DNA of 43,403 nt, taken from Candidatus Levyibacteriota bacterium. GTDB taxonomy: Bacteria; Patescibacteriota; Microgenomatia; Levybacterales; GWA1-39-11. The notes beneath the pieces were generated by a model. The model was not told where the DNA came from, ran no database searches, and saw only the letters and a program-made list of their open reading frames with translations. The stretch spans positions 1 to 43,403 of the forward strand of contig JAUSNA010000062.1 in assembly GCA_030645455.1 (NCBI GenBank), in the 5' to 3' direction. Both the position numbers and the translations under genes were made by a program. Position 1 is the stretch's first letter. Every line of letters starts with the position of its first letter. Of the stretch, positions 1-8,939 are shown piece by piece.

Positions 1-1269
1 ATCGTTAAGGGACGCTTTTTTTTCCGCCAACTCTCTTTCACTCTCTCTGATTTGTCGTCTCAGTGAATCAATCCTATCAAAAGACGTTGTGTCTCCTAGT
101 TGTGGCTGACTAGCCTCGAGGGATCGCAGCTTAGCCTCTGCGCTATCTCTTCTTGTGGTAGCCGACCTAAGCTGGGATTGCCATGTTTCAATTAATCGTT
201 CGTTGGGGCCAACTTTTCTGGTTTCCTCCCTGAGAAGTTCCTTATAATGTTCAAGTTCCTCGGCATTGCCCGCTTCCTGCGCTGCGGCAATTCTTGAGTT
301 ATAGTCATTAATAAAATCTTGATTTGGAGGAGTTTTTTCACGTTCATCTCGGATTTTTTTAGTATAGTCGTTTACCGTGTCTTGTTCTGTGTTTAGGGTC
401 GCATGTGCAGCAGCCAGAGCGACGGGTGTTTCGCTTGTCGGCATGGTAATTGTCTGATTAGTTTGTCTTTCGAGTTTATCAACTTGCACTCTTAGTTCAT
501 CTATGTGTCCTTGAATATTAATAATATCTTCCTGTGGAGCAGTTCCTTGGGTTTTAAGGTCTTCCATTTTTCGGTAAAGAGTTCCCTCAAACCCATTTTC
601 ACCTTTTTCGTATGAGCGTAATTCAATCTTTACTCTATTAAGTCTATCTTGGGCGTGGGTTGCTTTCGTTTCTTCCTCGTTAAGCTCGGCTTCTGCATCT
701 TTCCATGCCTGGTATGCATCCAAGAATGAGGAGTCGAGCTCTCCGTCGCGGGCGTGATCGTTTACAATTGATTTTAGCTTTGGAAGAAATGCAGGGCTTT
801 GTATGAGCTCAGTAATAAATGTATTGAGGTTGCCTTTTTCTGATAAATCTTTTGATATAGCGGCATTTGATTGTAGGCGTTCTTTTACAATATCCCGAAT
901 CCGGTCTTGCTTGCCTGCATCCAAGGCACCAAAGCCTTTGTCAGACAATTCTTCCAGAAGAGTTATCTCTTCCTTTAACTCATCTACAAGATTTTGTTCT
1001 GATCTGCCTGATGCATCAGTTACAGAATCTACTTTAACTTCTCCCGTTGTATCGTCTATCTTTGTGCCAAAATTGTTAAGAACTTGTCTTAATTTATCAT
1101 TTTGAAGAGGGGATTCGGCTTCAAGCTTCGTAAGGCTTTCCTGATAAAAGCCTTTTGCGGTTTTTTTCCTTACTTCGTTGTAGAGTGCCCCCTTGAGGTC
1201 TGTAATGTCGGTGAGCTTGTCTCCGGCGACTGCATGACCAACAAGTTCTTGGGGTGTTGCTATAGACAT
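1..1269 (-). CDS. Coiled-coil protein of unknown function, 3' end outside window
   Basis: This is an open minus-strand frame missing from the ORF track because its stop lies beyond position 1. It starts MSIATPQELVGHAV and runs at least 423 codons. The sequence is strongly charged and helical, with long Glu/Lys/Arg/Gln-rich heptad-like stretches, for example around LRRQIRESERELAEKK near the window edge. I see no signal peptide or membrane segment. The ATG lies one base after the upstream gene's stop, and a GGGAGGG Shine-Dalgarno-like run sits in that gene's 3' end, so translation is probably coupled. It is the distal gene of the pilin cluster, which suggests an envelope- or secretion-linked structural role, but no family was recognised. 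Confidence 0.8.
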   Translation of the reverse strand, partial: MSIATPQELVGHAVAGDKLTDITDLKGALYNEVRKKTAKGFYQESLTKLEAESPLQNDKLRQVLNNFGTKIDDTTGEVKVDSVTDASGRSEQNLVDELKEEITLLEELSDKGFGALDAGKQDRIRDIVKERLQSNAAISKDLSEKGNLNTFITELIQSPAFLPKLKSIVNDHARDGELDSSFLDAYQAWKDAEAELNEEETKATHAQDRLNRVKIELRSYEKGENGFEGTLYRKMEDLKTQGTAPQEDIINIQGHIDELRVQVDKLERQTNQTITMPTSETPVALAAAHATLNTEQDTVNDYTKKIRDEREKTPPNQDFINDYNSRIAAAQEAGNAEELEHYKELLREETRKVGPNERLIETWQSQLRSATTRRDSAEAKLRSLEASQPQLGDTTSFDRIDSLRRQIRESERELAEKKASLND

Positions 1270-1270
1270 A

Positions 1271-1669
1271 TTATTGAATCCCTCCCTGTTGTTGTTCTTG
1301 AGGTGTATTTTGTCTTATTGCGTTAAGTGCCTCTTCAACCTTATTCAATTGAGCTATGTCTTCAGTTCTTTGGGTTTCTTCCTGTTCGGAACTCTTAGCA
1401 TCGGCATCGGCAACTCCTAGCTCTGGGGTGTTGGCGTCTGACTGGGAAATAAATAGTTGCTCAAAAATCTTCCATTTCTCTGCGACCTCAGTTAGTAGGA
1501 GTGTGGCCTCCTCATCTGTGACAATTTGGTTTAACCGATCCTGAAGGTAGCCCGCTATTTGTGCCGCGTCGGATTCTGCTATCTGGCCGTTTTGCAGTGC
1601 TTCAGTGAGACGGTTTGTGAGAGATATTGCAACTTTATCACGATAGGTTAAGAAGGCATTTTGATCCAT
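1271..1669 (-). CDS. Small conserved helical protein of the pilin cluster, function unknown
   Basis: This 132-aa protein has no signal peptide or membrane span. The N-terminal ~75 residues look like a compact all-helical domain (MDQNAFLTYRDKVAISLTNR onward). The rest is a low-complexity Glu/Gln/Ser tail ending QEQQQGGIQ. The N-terminal domain resembles a DUF family I associate with Patescibacteria (possibly DUF5663, from memory only). It lies about 40 bases downstream of the 98-aa pilin and 1 base before the coiled-coil gene, so it is probably in the same operon. The start is supported by a weak GAG motif upstream. Function unknown. Confidence 0.75.
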   Translation of the reverse strand: MDQNAFLTYRDKVAISLTNRLTEALQNGQIAESDAAQIAGYLQDRLNQIVTDEEATLLLTEVAEKWKIFEQLFISQSDANTPELGVADADAKSSEQEETQRTEDIAQLNKVEEALNAIRQNTPQEQQQGGIQ

Positions 1670-1711
1670 ATTCTCATTGAAGCATACTGGCTATTTAAAT
1701 TCAAGGAAAGC

Positions 1712-2008
1712 TTAGATCGTGGGGTTTTTGATTTGGTCAACGCCTGTAAGTGCTGATATCAAGCTTACAATAAAAAAGGAAAGAAAGATAATGATAAGGC
1801 CTATTATGGCATATGTCACCGTCTTTTTGGCTCCATCAATCTTTTGTTGATCTCCTTTGGAGGTAATATACATGATTCCTGCATAAATAATCAAAAAGAG
1901 TGCAACGATACCTGCAAATACAAGAGCTGCATTGACAACGTTCTTTATGATGATAGGAATGCATGCAAGGGTTGCGACATCGCCATTTTCAAGACAGGCT
2001 GTCCACAT
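1712..2008 (-). CDS. VirB2/TrbC-like type IV secretion pilin paralogue
   Basis: This 98-aa protein has two hydrophobic helices (roughly residues 20-50 and 64-88) joined by a short polar loop. The loop carries the motif ITSKGDQQKIDGAKK, which is shared with the next three genes as ITS-x-GD-x(3)-[VI]-x(2)-A-[RK]. This is the layout of CPR T4SS_pilin proteins related to VirB2/TrbC. No cleavable signal peptide is obvious, unlike the 2012 gene. The start lies 3 bases after the preceding stop, so it is translationally linked to that pilin. The likely role is an inner-membrane or pilus-forming subunit; the exact assembly is inference. Confidence 0.8.
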   Translation of the reverse strand: MWTACLENGDVATLACIPIIIKNVVNAALVFAGIVALFLIIYAGIMYITSKGDQQKIDGAKKTVTYAIIGLIIIFLSFFIVSLISALTGVDQIKNPTI

Positions 2009-2011
2009 AGA

Positions 2012-2419
2012 TTATTTGAAGTCTGCAATGTTTGGTAATTTTAGACTGAAGAGGCTCAAACCGAAGAGTCCAAGCACCAAGTTGAGTATGAAGAATGCAA
2101 GAAAGACAATTATAAGTCCAATAACTGCAGCGATAATCTGATTGCGGGCAGCTTCAACGCCTCCCTTATCTCCACCGGAGGTGATCCATTTAATGCCTCC
2201 CCAGATAAGGAAGAACAGGGCGATAAGAACCGCTATGATAAAAGCGATAGTTATGACAAATCCCAAAACGGCGCCAAGGTCATTAAATCCGCAAAGAACG
2301 CTAAATTGTCCTGCTTTAGGACATGGGTTGAGATTGTCGTTTGTCGCTTGTGCAAATACTTGGGGGGCACTCATGAGAAGTGCCGGAAAAGCTGAGGCAA
2401 AACCTAGTATTTTTTTCAT
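2012..2419 (-). CDS. VirB2-like T4SS pilin with signal peptide (candidate major pilin)
   Basis: This 135-aa protein has a classical signal peptide (MKKILGFASAFPALLMSAPQ, ending VFAQA) and then a short segment with two Cys (NPCPKAG and SVLCGF). Two transmembrane helices follow, separated by WITSGGDKGGVEAARN, the shared pilin-loop motif. Signal peptide plus two TM helices matches VirB2/TrbC pilin precursors. It is the only gene inside the cluster with its own strong promoter (see 2429-2457), which fits a major subunit needing high expression. An AAGAAG Shine-Dalgarno-like motif lies just before the ATG. Two Cys near the mature N-terminus could form a disulfide (inference). Confidence 0.85.
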   Translation of the reverse strand: MKKILGFASAFPALLMSAPQVFAQATNDNLNPCPKAGQFSVLCGFNDLGAVLGFVITIAFIIAVLIALFFLIWGGIKWITSGGDKGGVEAARNQIIAAVIGLIIVFLAFFILNLVLGLFGLSLFSLKLPNIADFK

Positions 2420-2428
2420 TACTTCTTA

Positions 2429-2457
2429 TTGTTATCAGGTTTAAAAATGAATGTCAA
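2429..2457 (-). promoter_or_regulatory. Sigma70-type promoter of the 135-aa pilin
   Basis: On the minus strand TTGACA (2452-2457) is followed by a 17-base spacer and TAACAA (2429-2434). The hexamer ends 9 bases before the ATG, so the leader is only a few bases long. The -35 is a perfect consensus, so this internal promoter should raise expression of the pilin above the rest of the cluster. Confidence 0.65.
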
Positions 2458-2480
2458 GAGGCGGGCGGTGTATGGCAATA

Positions 2481-2825
2481 TTAAAGTGACACATTAAAGA
2501 TATCTATTTTGAAGAATGAACCCATGAGGGAGACGAGAAAAAATGATAAGAATGCGATGAGTAGGCCAACGATAGCGTAAATAATTGTCTTTCTTGCACT
2601 TTCGACTTTTGTTTTATCGCCCTCGGAGGTGATCCAATTGAGCCCTCCGTATACTAGAAAAGCAAGAGCTAGAAGGACGCAGACTACCAATAAAATCGTT
2701 ACGCCAAATCCGATTATTTTGCCGCCGTCTCCCGAAAGTCCTCCCGTGGGAACACCCGAAGGTGCCTGGATTTCTTGGCTTGTTCCGTCAGGACCGGGAA
2801 TTTTAATGGATAAAAGTTTATTCAT
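2481..2825 (-). CDS. VirB2-like T4SS pilin paralogue
   Basis: This 114-aa protein has a ~40-residue polar N-terminus rich in Gly/Pro, then two hydrophobic helices around the loop WITSEGDKTKVESARK. The hydrophobic core (VYGGLNWITS and IIYAIVGLLIAFLSFF) is clearly paralogous to the 1712 and 2012 proteins. There is no classical signal peptide; the N-terminus (MNKLLSIKIPGPDG) is polar. It starts 7 bases after the stop of the large 2832 gene and belongs to that transcript. Probably a minor or alternative pilin or a membrane platform subunit. Confidence 0.8.
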   Translation of the reverse strand: MNKLLSIKIPGPDGTSQEIQAPSGVPTGGLSGDGGKIIGFGVTILLVVCVLLALAFLVYGGLNWITSEGDKTKVESARKTIIYAIVGLLIAFLSFFLVSLMGSFFKIDIFNVSL

Positions 2826-2831
2826 AGAAAA

Positions 2832-4223
2832 TTAACTAAAACCGGGAATTTTCAAAATATCCCCAGCTATTACTGATAGTATCACAAGAGAGAAAATAAT
2901 GAAAAACAATCCAACAATTGCAGAGGTTAGTGTTTCTCGAGCGCCTTTAATTATTTCGGGATTGCCTCGGGAGATCATAAGTCTATAACCGGAGAATATT
3001 ATTAGGAGAAGGGCACCGAGCCCGGCAATTGCAAGCACTATTGAAAAGAGGCGGGTAATAAACCCAACGGGAGTTAGTTGGATGGGGCCAATCGCCGTAT
3101 CGATTGATTTGCAGTCGAGAGGATTAGTAACGTAGGGCATTTCTTTATTGCAGGGAAGTGGTACGGGGTTTTCTCCAGACCCATTGATAAGATTTAAAAG
3201 GTTGAATAATTTTTTTCCATCAACCCCCCTGGGGTCTAATAATGGTTTTTCGCAAAGATTTTTTTTAGGATCGGTGCCGATTGTACAGGTAATATGCATA
3301 TAGGTAAAACCTCCCTGGCAATCATCGCTTCTGATGTCATTTTCGCTATTTTGCTCGTTTATCTTAAAGATATATTTTCCGGGAACGGTAAATCCTTTTT
3401 GAACAAGATCTTTGCTGTCGGCCCCAGAGTAATGCATCGTATCTTGTTGCGGGAGGGGGAATTGGAATGTGCGGGGGTTGATGGATTTATCTAGCCAGTC
3501 GCATTCCTCCTTTTTGTATCCCGGCCCTTCAAGAACTACCTGATAATTGTTTCTATTTTTTCCATCAGGTTTAATAACACTTTGTTTTATTGCAACTTCA
3601 AATTTTGTCCCGGGGACAAGGCCGGTGTTGGGAGTAATGGTAACCTCCGGCGCTCCATGATTAACATAAAATCCGGCGCGTGCAATCGCCACATAGTTAT
3701 CAGCTTTATCGTAAATAGTTATGATGTGAAAGCTGCCCGCATGGAAATAGTGCTCATTTTTCGGATTACAATCACCCTTTTTATAGAGGTCGCTTTTTCC
3801 CTTGCCACAGACGGTGATAGTGTCGCCTTCGAATACATCACCAACATCGTTTAGTCTTTTCTTGACCATATCCTCGTCCTTAATTCCATTTGCCGTGAGT
3901 AGTTGTGTGAGTTTTTCTTGTGGAAGGGATGCTATTATGGGGTTGCCGATACAATAATCGTTTCTCAAACAAACTTTGTAGTCACCCGTCGAAAGATCAA
4001 GACCGGGAAATGCCACTTTTACGCTTGGGGTAAGATCAGAAATATAATTTTCTGGTTGTTCATTTGTGGGGAATTGCGGCGGGTCGGTAGTAAACGTATT
4101 GACATCCTCGACAACAGTTGTTGCGGGAGTGGCGGAGTTGGGAGTTGGTGTTTGTGCATAGAGTGGAGTACCAAACCTAAAGAAAAATGCAGTAAAAAGA
4201 AGTAGTGTGAGCAGTTTTTTCAT
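2832..4223 (-). CDS. Exported protein with large ectodomain fused to a pilin-like two-helix membrane domain
   Basis: This 463-aa protein has a signal peptide ending LYAQ, a Thr/Pro-rich linker, then about 330 residues of soluble, beta-rich sequence with many Cys (YCIGNP, VCGKGK, CTIGTD, LCEKP). The C-terminal ~85 residues are two hydrophobic helices around the loop MISRGNPEIIKGARET, a divergent copy of the pilin motif in the three following genes. The order signal peptide, ectodomain, pilin domain suggests a surface- or tip-located pilin-like subunit held by the membrane domain (inference). It is the first gene of the operon, with a promoter just upstream. The ectodomain family was not recognised. 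Confidence 0.8.
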   Translation of the reverse strand: MKKLLTLLLFTAFFFRFGTPLYAQTPTPNSATPATTVVEDVNTFTTDPPQFPTNEQPENYISDLTPSVKVAFPGLDLSTGDYKVCLRNDYCIGNPIIASLPQEKLTQLLTANGIKDEDMVKKRLNDVGDVFEGDTITVCGKGKSDLYKKGDCNPKNEHYFHAGSFHIITIYDKADNYVAIARAGFYVNHGAPEVTITPNTGLVPGTKFEVAIKQSVIKPDGKNRNNYQVVLEGPGYKKEECDWLDKSINPRTFQFPLPQQDTMHYSGADSKDLVQKGFTVPGKYIFKINEQNSENDIRSDDCQGGFTYMHITCTIGTDPKKNLCEKPLLDPRGVDGKKLFNLLNLINGSGENPVPLPCNKEMPYVTNPLDCKSIDTAIGPIQLTPVGFITRLFSIVLAIAGLGALLLIIFSGYRLMISRGNPEIIKGARETLTSAIVGLFFIIFSLVILSVIAGDILKIPGFS

Positions 4224-4231
4224 GTGATTCT

Positions 4232-4260
4232 ATGATACCCTAAATTTGTTGGATTGTTAA
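4232..4260 (-). promoter_or_regulatory. Promoter of the pilin cluster
   Basis: The minus strand reads TTAACA (4255-4260), a 17-base spacer and TATCAT (4232-4237). The -10 ends 8 bases before the ATG at 4223, so the transcript should begin at or next to the start codon. No Shine-Dalgarno is present. Confidence 0.6.
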
Positions 4261-4309
4261 ATTGTTTCATTGTTAATTTTAGCAATCATGCAATGGATAA
4301 GTGTACCAA

Positions 4310-5644
4310 TTAGTCCGACAGCTTGTACCCTTTTCCCTTTATTGTGTGGATATATCGGGGGTTTGCCGGGTCTTGCTCAATTTTTTTTCTGAGGCGGTAA
4401 AATATTTGGTCAAGCGCCTGGTCGGTTACTCCTTCTTGTGATTTTTGATCTCCCCAAATGGACTGAATAATTTCATCTTTTGAGGTAAGGCGCTCTTTAT
4501 TTTGAATAAGGAACCGTAACAGCCTAAATTCTGAAGGGGAAAGCCTGTCCGTTATCGGACTTCCTCCGACAAGCACCTCATTTCTTTCTTCGTCGTAGGT
4601 TATTTTCTCAATGCTTTCAACAGGAACAGTCGTAATATAATTGGCAAAAAGCGGGATGGTAATGCCATCCTTCCCAAACAATCCTGAGGCCGTAAGGTAC
4701 GGGTGAAGGTCTGAGATATCATCATATGAAATATTTTTTTTGAGAGCTATCTGCTCTGATGGTAAAAGAGCATTCCATATTTCATATAATGCTCCCTGTA
4801 TGGTTGGCCTTTTGAGAAGATATTCTTCAATATTTTCAATTCTATTTTCCTCGCTAATTATTGCCTCATATGATAGTTTTGCGATTTTTGCGTGACCTCC
4901 TGAAAGCTTTATGATTTCTTGTTTAACTTTTTCATCAAGAGATTTTCTCGCCGCTTTTTCTATATAAGAAAGCCGAAAATTCATACCCACCTCGTCAAAA
5001 AGGGTAGTGTAGATGACGTTTTCTGCAACAAGATCATGATAATCCGCAAGAAGTAGGGGATCTATCGTTTCTTCCAGGGGTCTTGTGAGTGAAAAAATAC
5101 TCCCAAATCGGTATTTGGCGTGGTTTCGAAGAACCCGAAGATTTGTAAAAAATTGAGAGGTGATGGTGGGAATGAGTATGTCAAATTTATCGAATAACAA
5201 GTGAATGGTAAGTTTTTTTTCAATAGAGAGATAATCAAGGCTCTTTTTGAGAGACTGAAAAAGGATCATCTCATCGGGTACTTCAAGTCCCTCCTTTAAG
5301 TACTGGTTTATTTCTTTTGATTCTTCGGCAAATCTTCTTTCCCCCAAGGAAAATGCGAGGGAGATCAGGATAAATTTAGTAATGTCGGCAAGAGGACGTC
5401 CTTTTATTTCCGAGCAATCGATGTAGACAAAATGTAGATATTTTTCGTATTCCCCAAAATTTTCAAAGCGTGCGTCTTTATTGTAGGAAAGAAGGCGAAA
5501 TATATTGCTTTTTCCGCTTCCCGGAAGACCAACCAATTGTGAAGAAAGTCCTTTTTCAAGATATGGAATAAATTGCTGAATTTCCTTTTTTCGTGTCGCA
5601 GCAGGATAAAGCGAATCGAAATATTTAAGTGGTGTAAGTTGCAT
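4310..5644 (-). CDS. P-loop ATPase fused to a C-terminal OmpR-type winged-helix DNA-binding domain
   Basis: This 444-aa protein has an N-terminal NTPase domain with Walker A GLPGSGKS (residues ~39-46) and a likely Walker B LLFDKFD, followed by helical sequence typical of AAA/STAND-type switches. The last ~95 residues form a winged helix of the Trans_reg_C/PhoB type (LSPSEFRLLRFLIQNKERLT, RLRKKIEQDP, YIHTIKGKGYKL). There is no receiver domain, so control probably comes through nucleotide state or ligand binding. It lies between the pilin cluster and the 1067-aa gene, divergent from the latter, and so is a candidate regulator of both (inference). The start is supported by TATTAT ending 7 bases upstream. 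Confidence 0.85.
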   Translation of the reverse strand: MQLTPLKYFDSLYPAATRKKEIQQFIPYLEKGLSSQLVGLPGSGKSNIFRLLSYNKDARFENFGEYEKYLHFVYIDCSEIKGRPLADITKFILISLAFSLGERRFAEESKEINQYLKEGLEVPDEMILFQSLKKSLDYLSIEKKLTIHLLFDKFDILIPTITSQFFTNLRVLRNHAKYRFGSIFSLTRPLEETIDPLLLADYHDLVAENVIYTTLFDEVGMNFRLSYIEKAARKSLDEKVKQEIIKLSGGHAKIAKLSYEAIISEENRIENIEEYLLKRPTIQGALYEIWNALLPSEQIALKKNISYDDISDLHPYLTASGLFGKDGITIPLFANYITTVPVESIEKITYDEERNEVLVGGSPITDRLSPSEFRLLRFLIQNKERLTSKDEIIQSIWGDQKSQEGVTDQALDQIFYRLRKKIEQDPANPRYIHTIKGKGYKLSD

Positions 5645-5651
5645 ACTCTTA

Positions 5652-5657
5652 ATAATA
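5652..5657 (-). promoter_or_regulatory. -10 element of the ATPase/winged-helix gene
   Basis: TATTAT on the minus strand ends 7 bases before the ATG at 5644; there is no Shine-Dalgarno. No convincing -35 was seen at 17 bases. It fits the leaderless pattern of this window. Confidence 0.45.
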
Positions 5658-5723
5658 CACCAATATAAGATGTTTGTGAGAGGCCTGTGAGCTTGTTATC
5701 AAGTAGAACTGGTGTCAATTTCC

Positions 5724-5729
5724 TAGAAT
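5724..5729 (+). promoter_or_regulatory. -10 element of the 1067-aa gene
   Basis: TAGAAT is followed by exactly 6 bases and the ATG at 5736, with no Shine-Dalgarno between. It is divergent from the winged-helix gene's -10, only 66 bases away, so the short shared region could hold that regulator's operator. Confidence 0.45.
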
Positions 5730-5735
5730 TGGCAT

Positions 5736-8700
5736 ATGGAAAATGAATTGACACCAAGGACAAATGTCCCGTATCCTGTAAGAAGGAATACTATGGATGA
5801 TAATGTCGAGAAAAACGAGGAGTCTTTGGATGAGGCGGTAGGAACGCCAGTTGAAAAGAGTGAGGAAGAAAAAAAGGCACAGCAGGAGAAGGAAAAGAAA
5901 GCCAAATATGTGGCGGTATCAAAAGAGCAGCAGGATAAGACCCGTAAGGCCTGGGAGGAATGGAATAAAAAAATCCAAGAGATGGGCCAACAAGTTCCGG
6001 AGCGCCACAAAGAACAAGTAGAGGGTTTTATTGAAAAGGGAATTGAGCCAAGGCATATTATGGCCGGAGGTGCATCTGACGGTGGGCCATTTGCAGCTTT
6101 TAATGCTGAAAAATATAAAGGCACAAGGCTTGAGGAGGTTGCGAATGATCTTAAGGAAGCGGGAAGAAAAGAGGAAATAACAGAGGAGAGGCTCGGGGAA
6201 ATTAAAAAAAGGGTAGACACGATGACCCAATTGGGGCAGATATCGGAGGATGAAAACCAGCGGTTCAATAGCGATATCAACGAGATTATTATAAAAAATC
6301 AAAATCAGTCACCAGAATCGGGTAGTCAAGGATCGGGACCGGAAAGCACTAATGCAGTAGGCGCAGACAATTCAGTGGAGGGTCAAAAAGCACGCGACGA
6401 TGTTGCTTTTAAGCTGTCTAACGAAAGGCAACTGATAAAGGACCTGGGGACCCCAGGAGTAAATGACAATGAAATACTCCAAAATATTTTCCAGCAACAA
6501 GATCATATATTGGCGGGTTTTGATAAAAAACAGTTTAACGATAAGCAGAAGGAGTTTTTGGAAATATTTGGTGATAAGGTGCCAACAATTGAGGAGAAAA
6601 AAAAGAAACTCAACGACTTTTTGGATAACGTTGTTGCTATAAGAAAGAAAAATTATCTTGAGGGAAAAGTTGAAGTGCCAAGAGAAATTGAATCCATCCA
6701 GGACCTTGCACGCTTTATCATGCAGCGTCAGGAGAGTGATCTGTATGGTCTTGGAGGAAAGTACGCACTTATTGAGCGGATAGAAAACGATAAGGGGGAG
6801 TTGGAGGAGAGATTTAGGGCCGACAATTTCTTAATTTGGGTAAGAGATCAAATTATACAACTTCATGATGATAATAGAACCGGGGAGATGCAGCCTTTGT
6901 CTCAGGTGGCTATCGAAACACAGATAAGAACAGTTTCGATATATATGATGAACCGGTTTCGCGGTCAGTATTTTAAAGACGAGCAAACGCAAGAGATCAT
7001 GAATGATTTGGCGGATACGGCTGTTAATATGTGTTATCTTTTTGGTTTTTTCAGAAATATGGATCTTGCATACCAGCAGGTGATGAATAGCGATGAAGAC
7101 TTGCCAAAAACAATTGTTGGGATCCATGCAAAAAATGACGTCACACATGCTGATAATTGGGCAACCTTTTTATCAATGCCGGACCGCTTCGGACAAGCAA
7201 AAAGGGACGAAAAGGGTGGCGTTATTCGCGACGAAAAGGGGAACGTTGTTTATGATAGAGATTCTCGCGTGGGGGATGCAGAGCTTGTAGCAAATGATAT
7301 TTATTACAATCTTTCTGATATTAAAGAGCTAAGGGATATAGCCGGGTCAAAAGGTGCATTGGTGACTAAAGACGGGTTCAAAAGGACTTTGCTTTTACAG
7401 CAAATGGCTGCCGGAAAGAAGCATGAGTGGGACGGCGGCCCTGACACGCAGGAGGGATTTTATGATAAGGAGAAGGATAATTTTTACGTATTCAATCCGG
7501 ATACTAGGAAAAAGGATTATATTTTTAACAACGACGGGTCAATTAATGAAAAGAACTATATGACATTTGTGAATTTTCACAATGCTCCCACTCCGGATAA
7601 GACTACTATGGATTTTGTAAGAGATCTAATTCGTCTTACTATTGCCGAAAAAGTAGGAATAGAGTCGGGGTTTGCCAAGGACGGGGTAGAGCTTGCTGAA
7701 AGAAAAGCAAAATATGAGAAAATAAAGTCGGAGAAAAGCCCTGATGATGCAGAAAAAGACTATAAAAGACGAGTAAATGCTGCCCGCATTAACGCCAAAT
7801 TTGCGGAGTATTCATCATTCATCCAGCAGAGGCCATTAATGGTTGCTGCGAGAAATGATGTAAATAGGCGTGGGTATGACGCGTCGACCAAGCTTGATAT
7901 TAATTATATTATTCGCCAGTCAGGGTCCGGAACGGCAGGTCCGATTGGAAATACAGAATTTCTTAAGCACCAAATTTTGAAAAATTTTGGGGTTGATTTT
8001 GTTGCAGGGCTAAAGACTGAGAGTAAGAGATCCCCATACGAGATATTTAGAGATATACGCCATGTCATGAATGACTCTTCACTGAGTCAGGATCAGCGGG
8101 AGGATAAAAAGACAGCACTGCTTTCCGAGCTTAGGTTCCAGGCCAATGCCGCTCTTGACTATTCCTCAAATGCTATTAAGCGTTCGTATGATATTTTCCA
8201 TCAGGTCATTGATGCGCAAAGTTTGGATTTGAATAAAATTGTTACAAGAAATTTTTTGGAAGGCATTAAATATAACACAGCAGAATTTGAAAAACAGATA
8301 AAGGATGAATTTATAAAGCCGATGAGGTACGCATTTGCTTCAAATTCAGCACTTAAATACGGGCAGTTGTATAGGGGTTTTGAAAGACTGGACAAGAAGA
8401 CTAATATGCCAATTTACAGAGAGAAGACTCTTGCCGATCACATGTTTGGAGATGAGGTAATGGATGACATTCGGCAAGATGCGAAAAAAAATAAATTAGA
8501 CGTTGTTAAATATGATGAAAATGGCAACAAGATAGATCCCTCAACAATGACAGAGTACCAAAGATACCAGGAATTTTTGAACAGCAATGATGCAAGGGGA
8601 AGAATTGTGAAAAATATTGCCAGGGCCCGGCTTGCGGCAGAGCTTCGAAAGCACCGCAACCGGTGGGGTCCCTCAGAAAGATGGAATGCCGACATGATCA

Positions 8701-8939
8701 ATAAATTTCTTCTCGCTCTTGAAACCATTAAGGAATATGAAAAAGATGGGAATGGGGAGATTGTGCAAACGAATAAGGGGTTTTTCTCAAAGAAGGATAT
8801 TGCTTGGATAAGACAAAATAGTGGGACAGGATATAAATCAATGATATTGAAAGAAAGTATAACCAGCACTGCATCGGGGGTAGGAAAAGGGTTATTCGAA
8901 AGTTTTAAAGATTTTCTCGACAATACCTTTAAAAGTTAA
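5736..8939 (+). CDS. Large charged cytoplasmic protein of unknown function, secretion-region neighbour
   Basis: This 1067-aa protein has no signal peptide and no membrane span. The first ~230 residues are highly charged and probably disordered or coiled-coil (EEEKKAQQEKEKKAK, then a Gly/Ser/Pro-rich linker near 190-215). The remainder looks globular and helical, with Tyr/Asp/Asn-rich stretches (for example NFYVFNPDTRKKDYIF). No catalytic motif or known family was recognised. It is convergent with the VirB6-like gene, the two stop codons abutting within TTAATTAA, and divergent from the ATPase regulator. The context suggests a cytoplasmic partner of the type IV secretion-like apparatus, but that is inference only. 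Confidence 0.8.
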   Translation: MENELTPRTNVPYPVRRNTMDDNVEKNEESLDEAVGTPVEKSEEEKKAQQEKEKKAKYVAVSKEQQDKTRKAWEEWNKKIQEMGQQVPERHKEQVEGFIEKGIEPRHIMAGGASDGGPFAAFNAEKYKGTRLEEVANDLKEAGRKEEITEERLGEIKKRVDTMTQLGQISEDENQRFNSDINEIIIKNQNQSPESGSQGSGPESTNAVGADNSVEGQKARDDVAFKLSNERQLIKDLGTPGVNDNEILQNIFQQQDHILAGFDKKQFNDKQKEFLEIFGDKVPTIEEKKKKLNDFLDNVVAIRKKNYLEGKVEVPREIESIQDLARFIMQRQESDLYGLGGKYALIERIENDKGELEERFRADNFLIWVRDQIIQLHDDNRTGEMQPLSQVAIETQIRTVSIYMMNRFRGQYFKDEQTQEIMNDLADTAVNMCYLFGFFRNMDLAYQQVMNSDEDLPKTIVGIHAKNDVTHADNWATFLSMPDRFGQAKRDEKGGVIRDEKGNVVYDRDSRVGDAELVANDIYYNLSDIKELRDIAGSKGALVTKDGFKRTLLLQQMAAGKKHEWDGGPDTQEGFYDKEKDNFYVFNPDTRKKDYIFNNDGSINEKNYMTFVNFHNAPTPDKTTMDFVRDLIRLTIAEKVGIESGFAKDGVELAERKAKYEKIKSEKSPDDAEKDYKRRVNAARINAKFAEYSSFIQQRPLMVAARNDVNRRGYDASTKLDINYIIRQSGSGTAGPIGNTEFLKHQILKNFGVDFVAGLKTESKRSPYEIFRDIRHVMNDSSLSQDQREDKKTALLSELRFQANAALDYSSNAIKRSYDIFHQVIDAQSLDLNKIVTRNFLEGIKYNTAEFEKQIKDEFIKPMRYAFASNSALKYGQLYRGFERLDKKTNMPIYREKTLADHMFGDEVMDDIRQDAKKNKLDVVKYDENGNKIDPSTMTEYQRYQEFLNSNDARGRIVKNIARARLAAELRKHRNRWGPSERWNADMINKFLLALETIKEYEKDGNGEIVQTNKGFFSKKDIAWIRQNSGTGYKSMILKESITSTASGVGKGLFESFKDFLDNTFKS

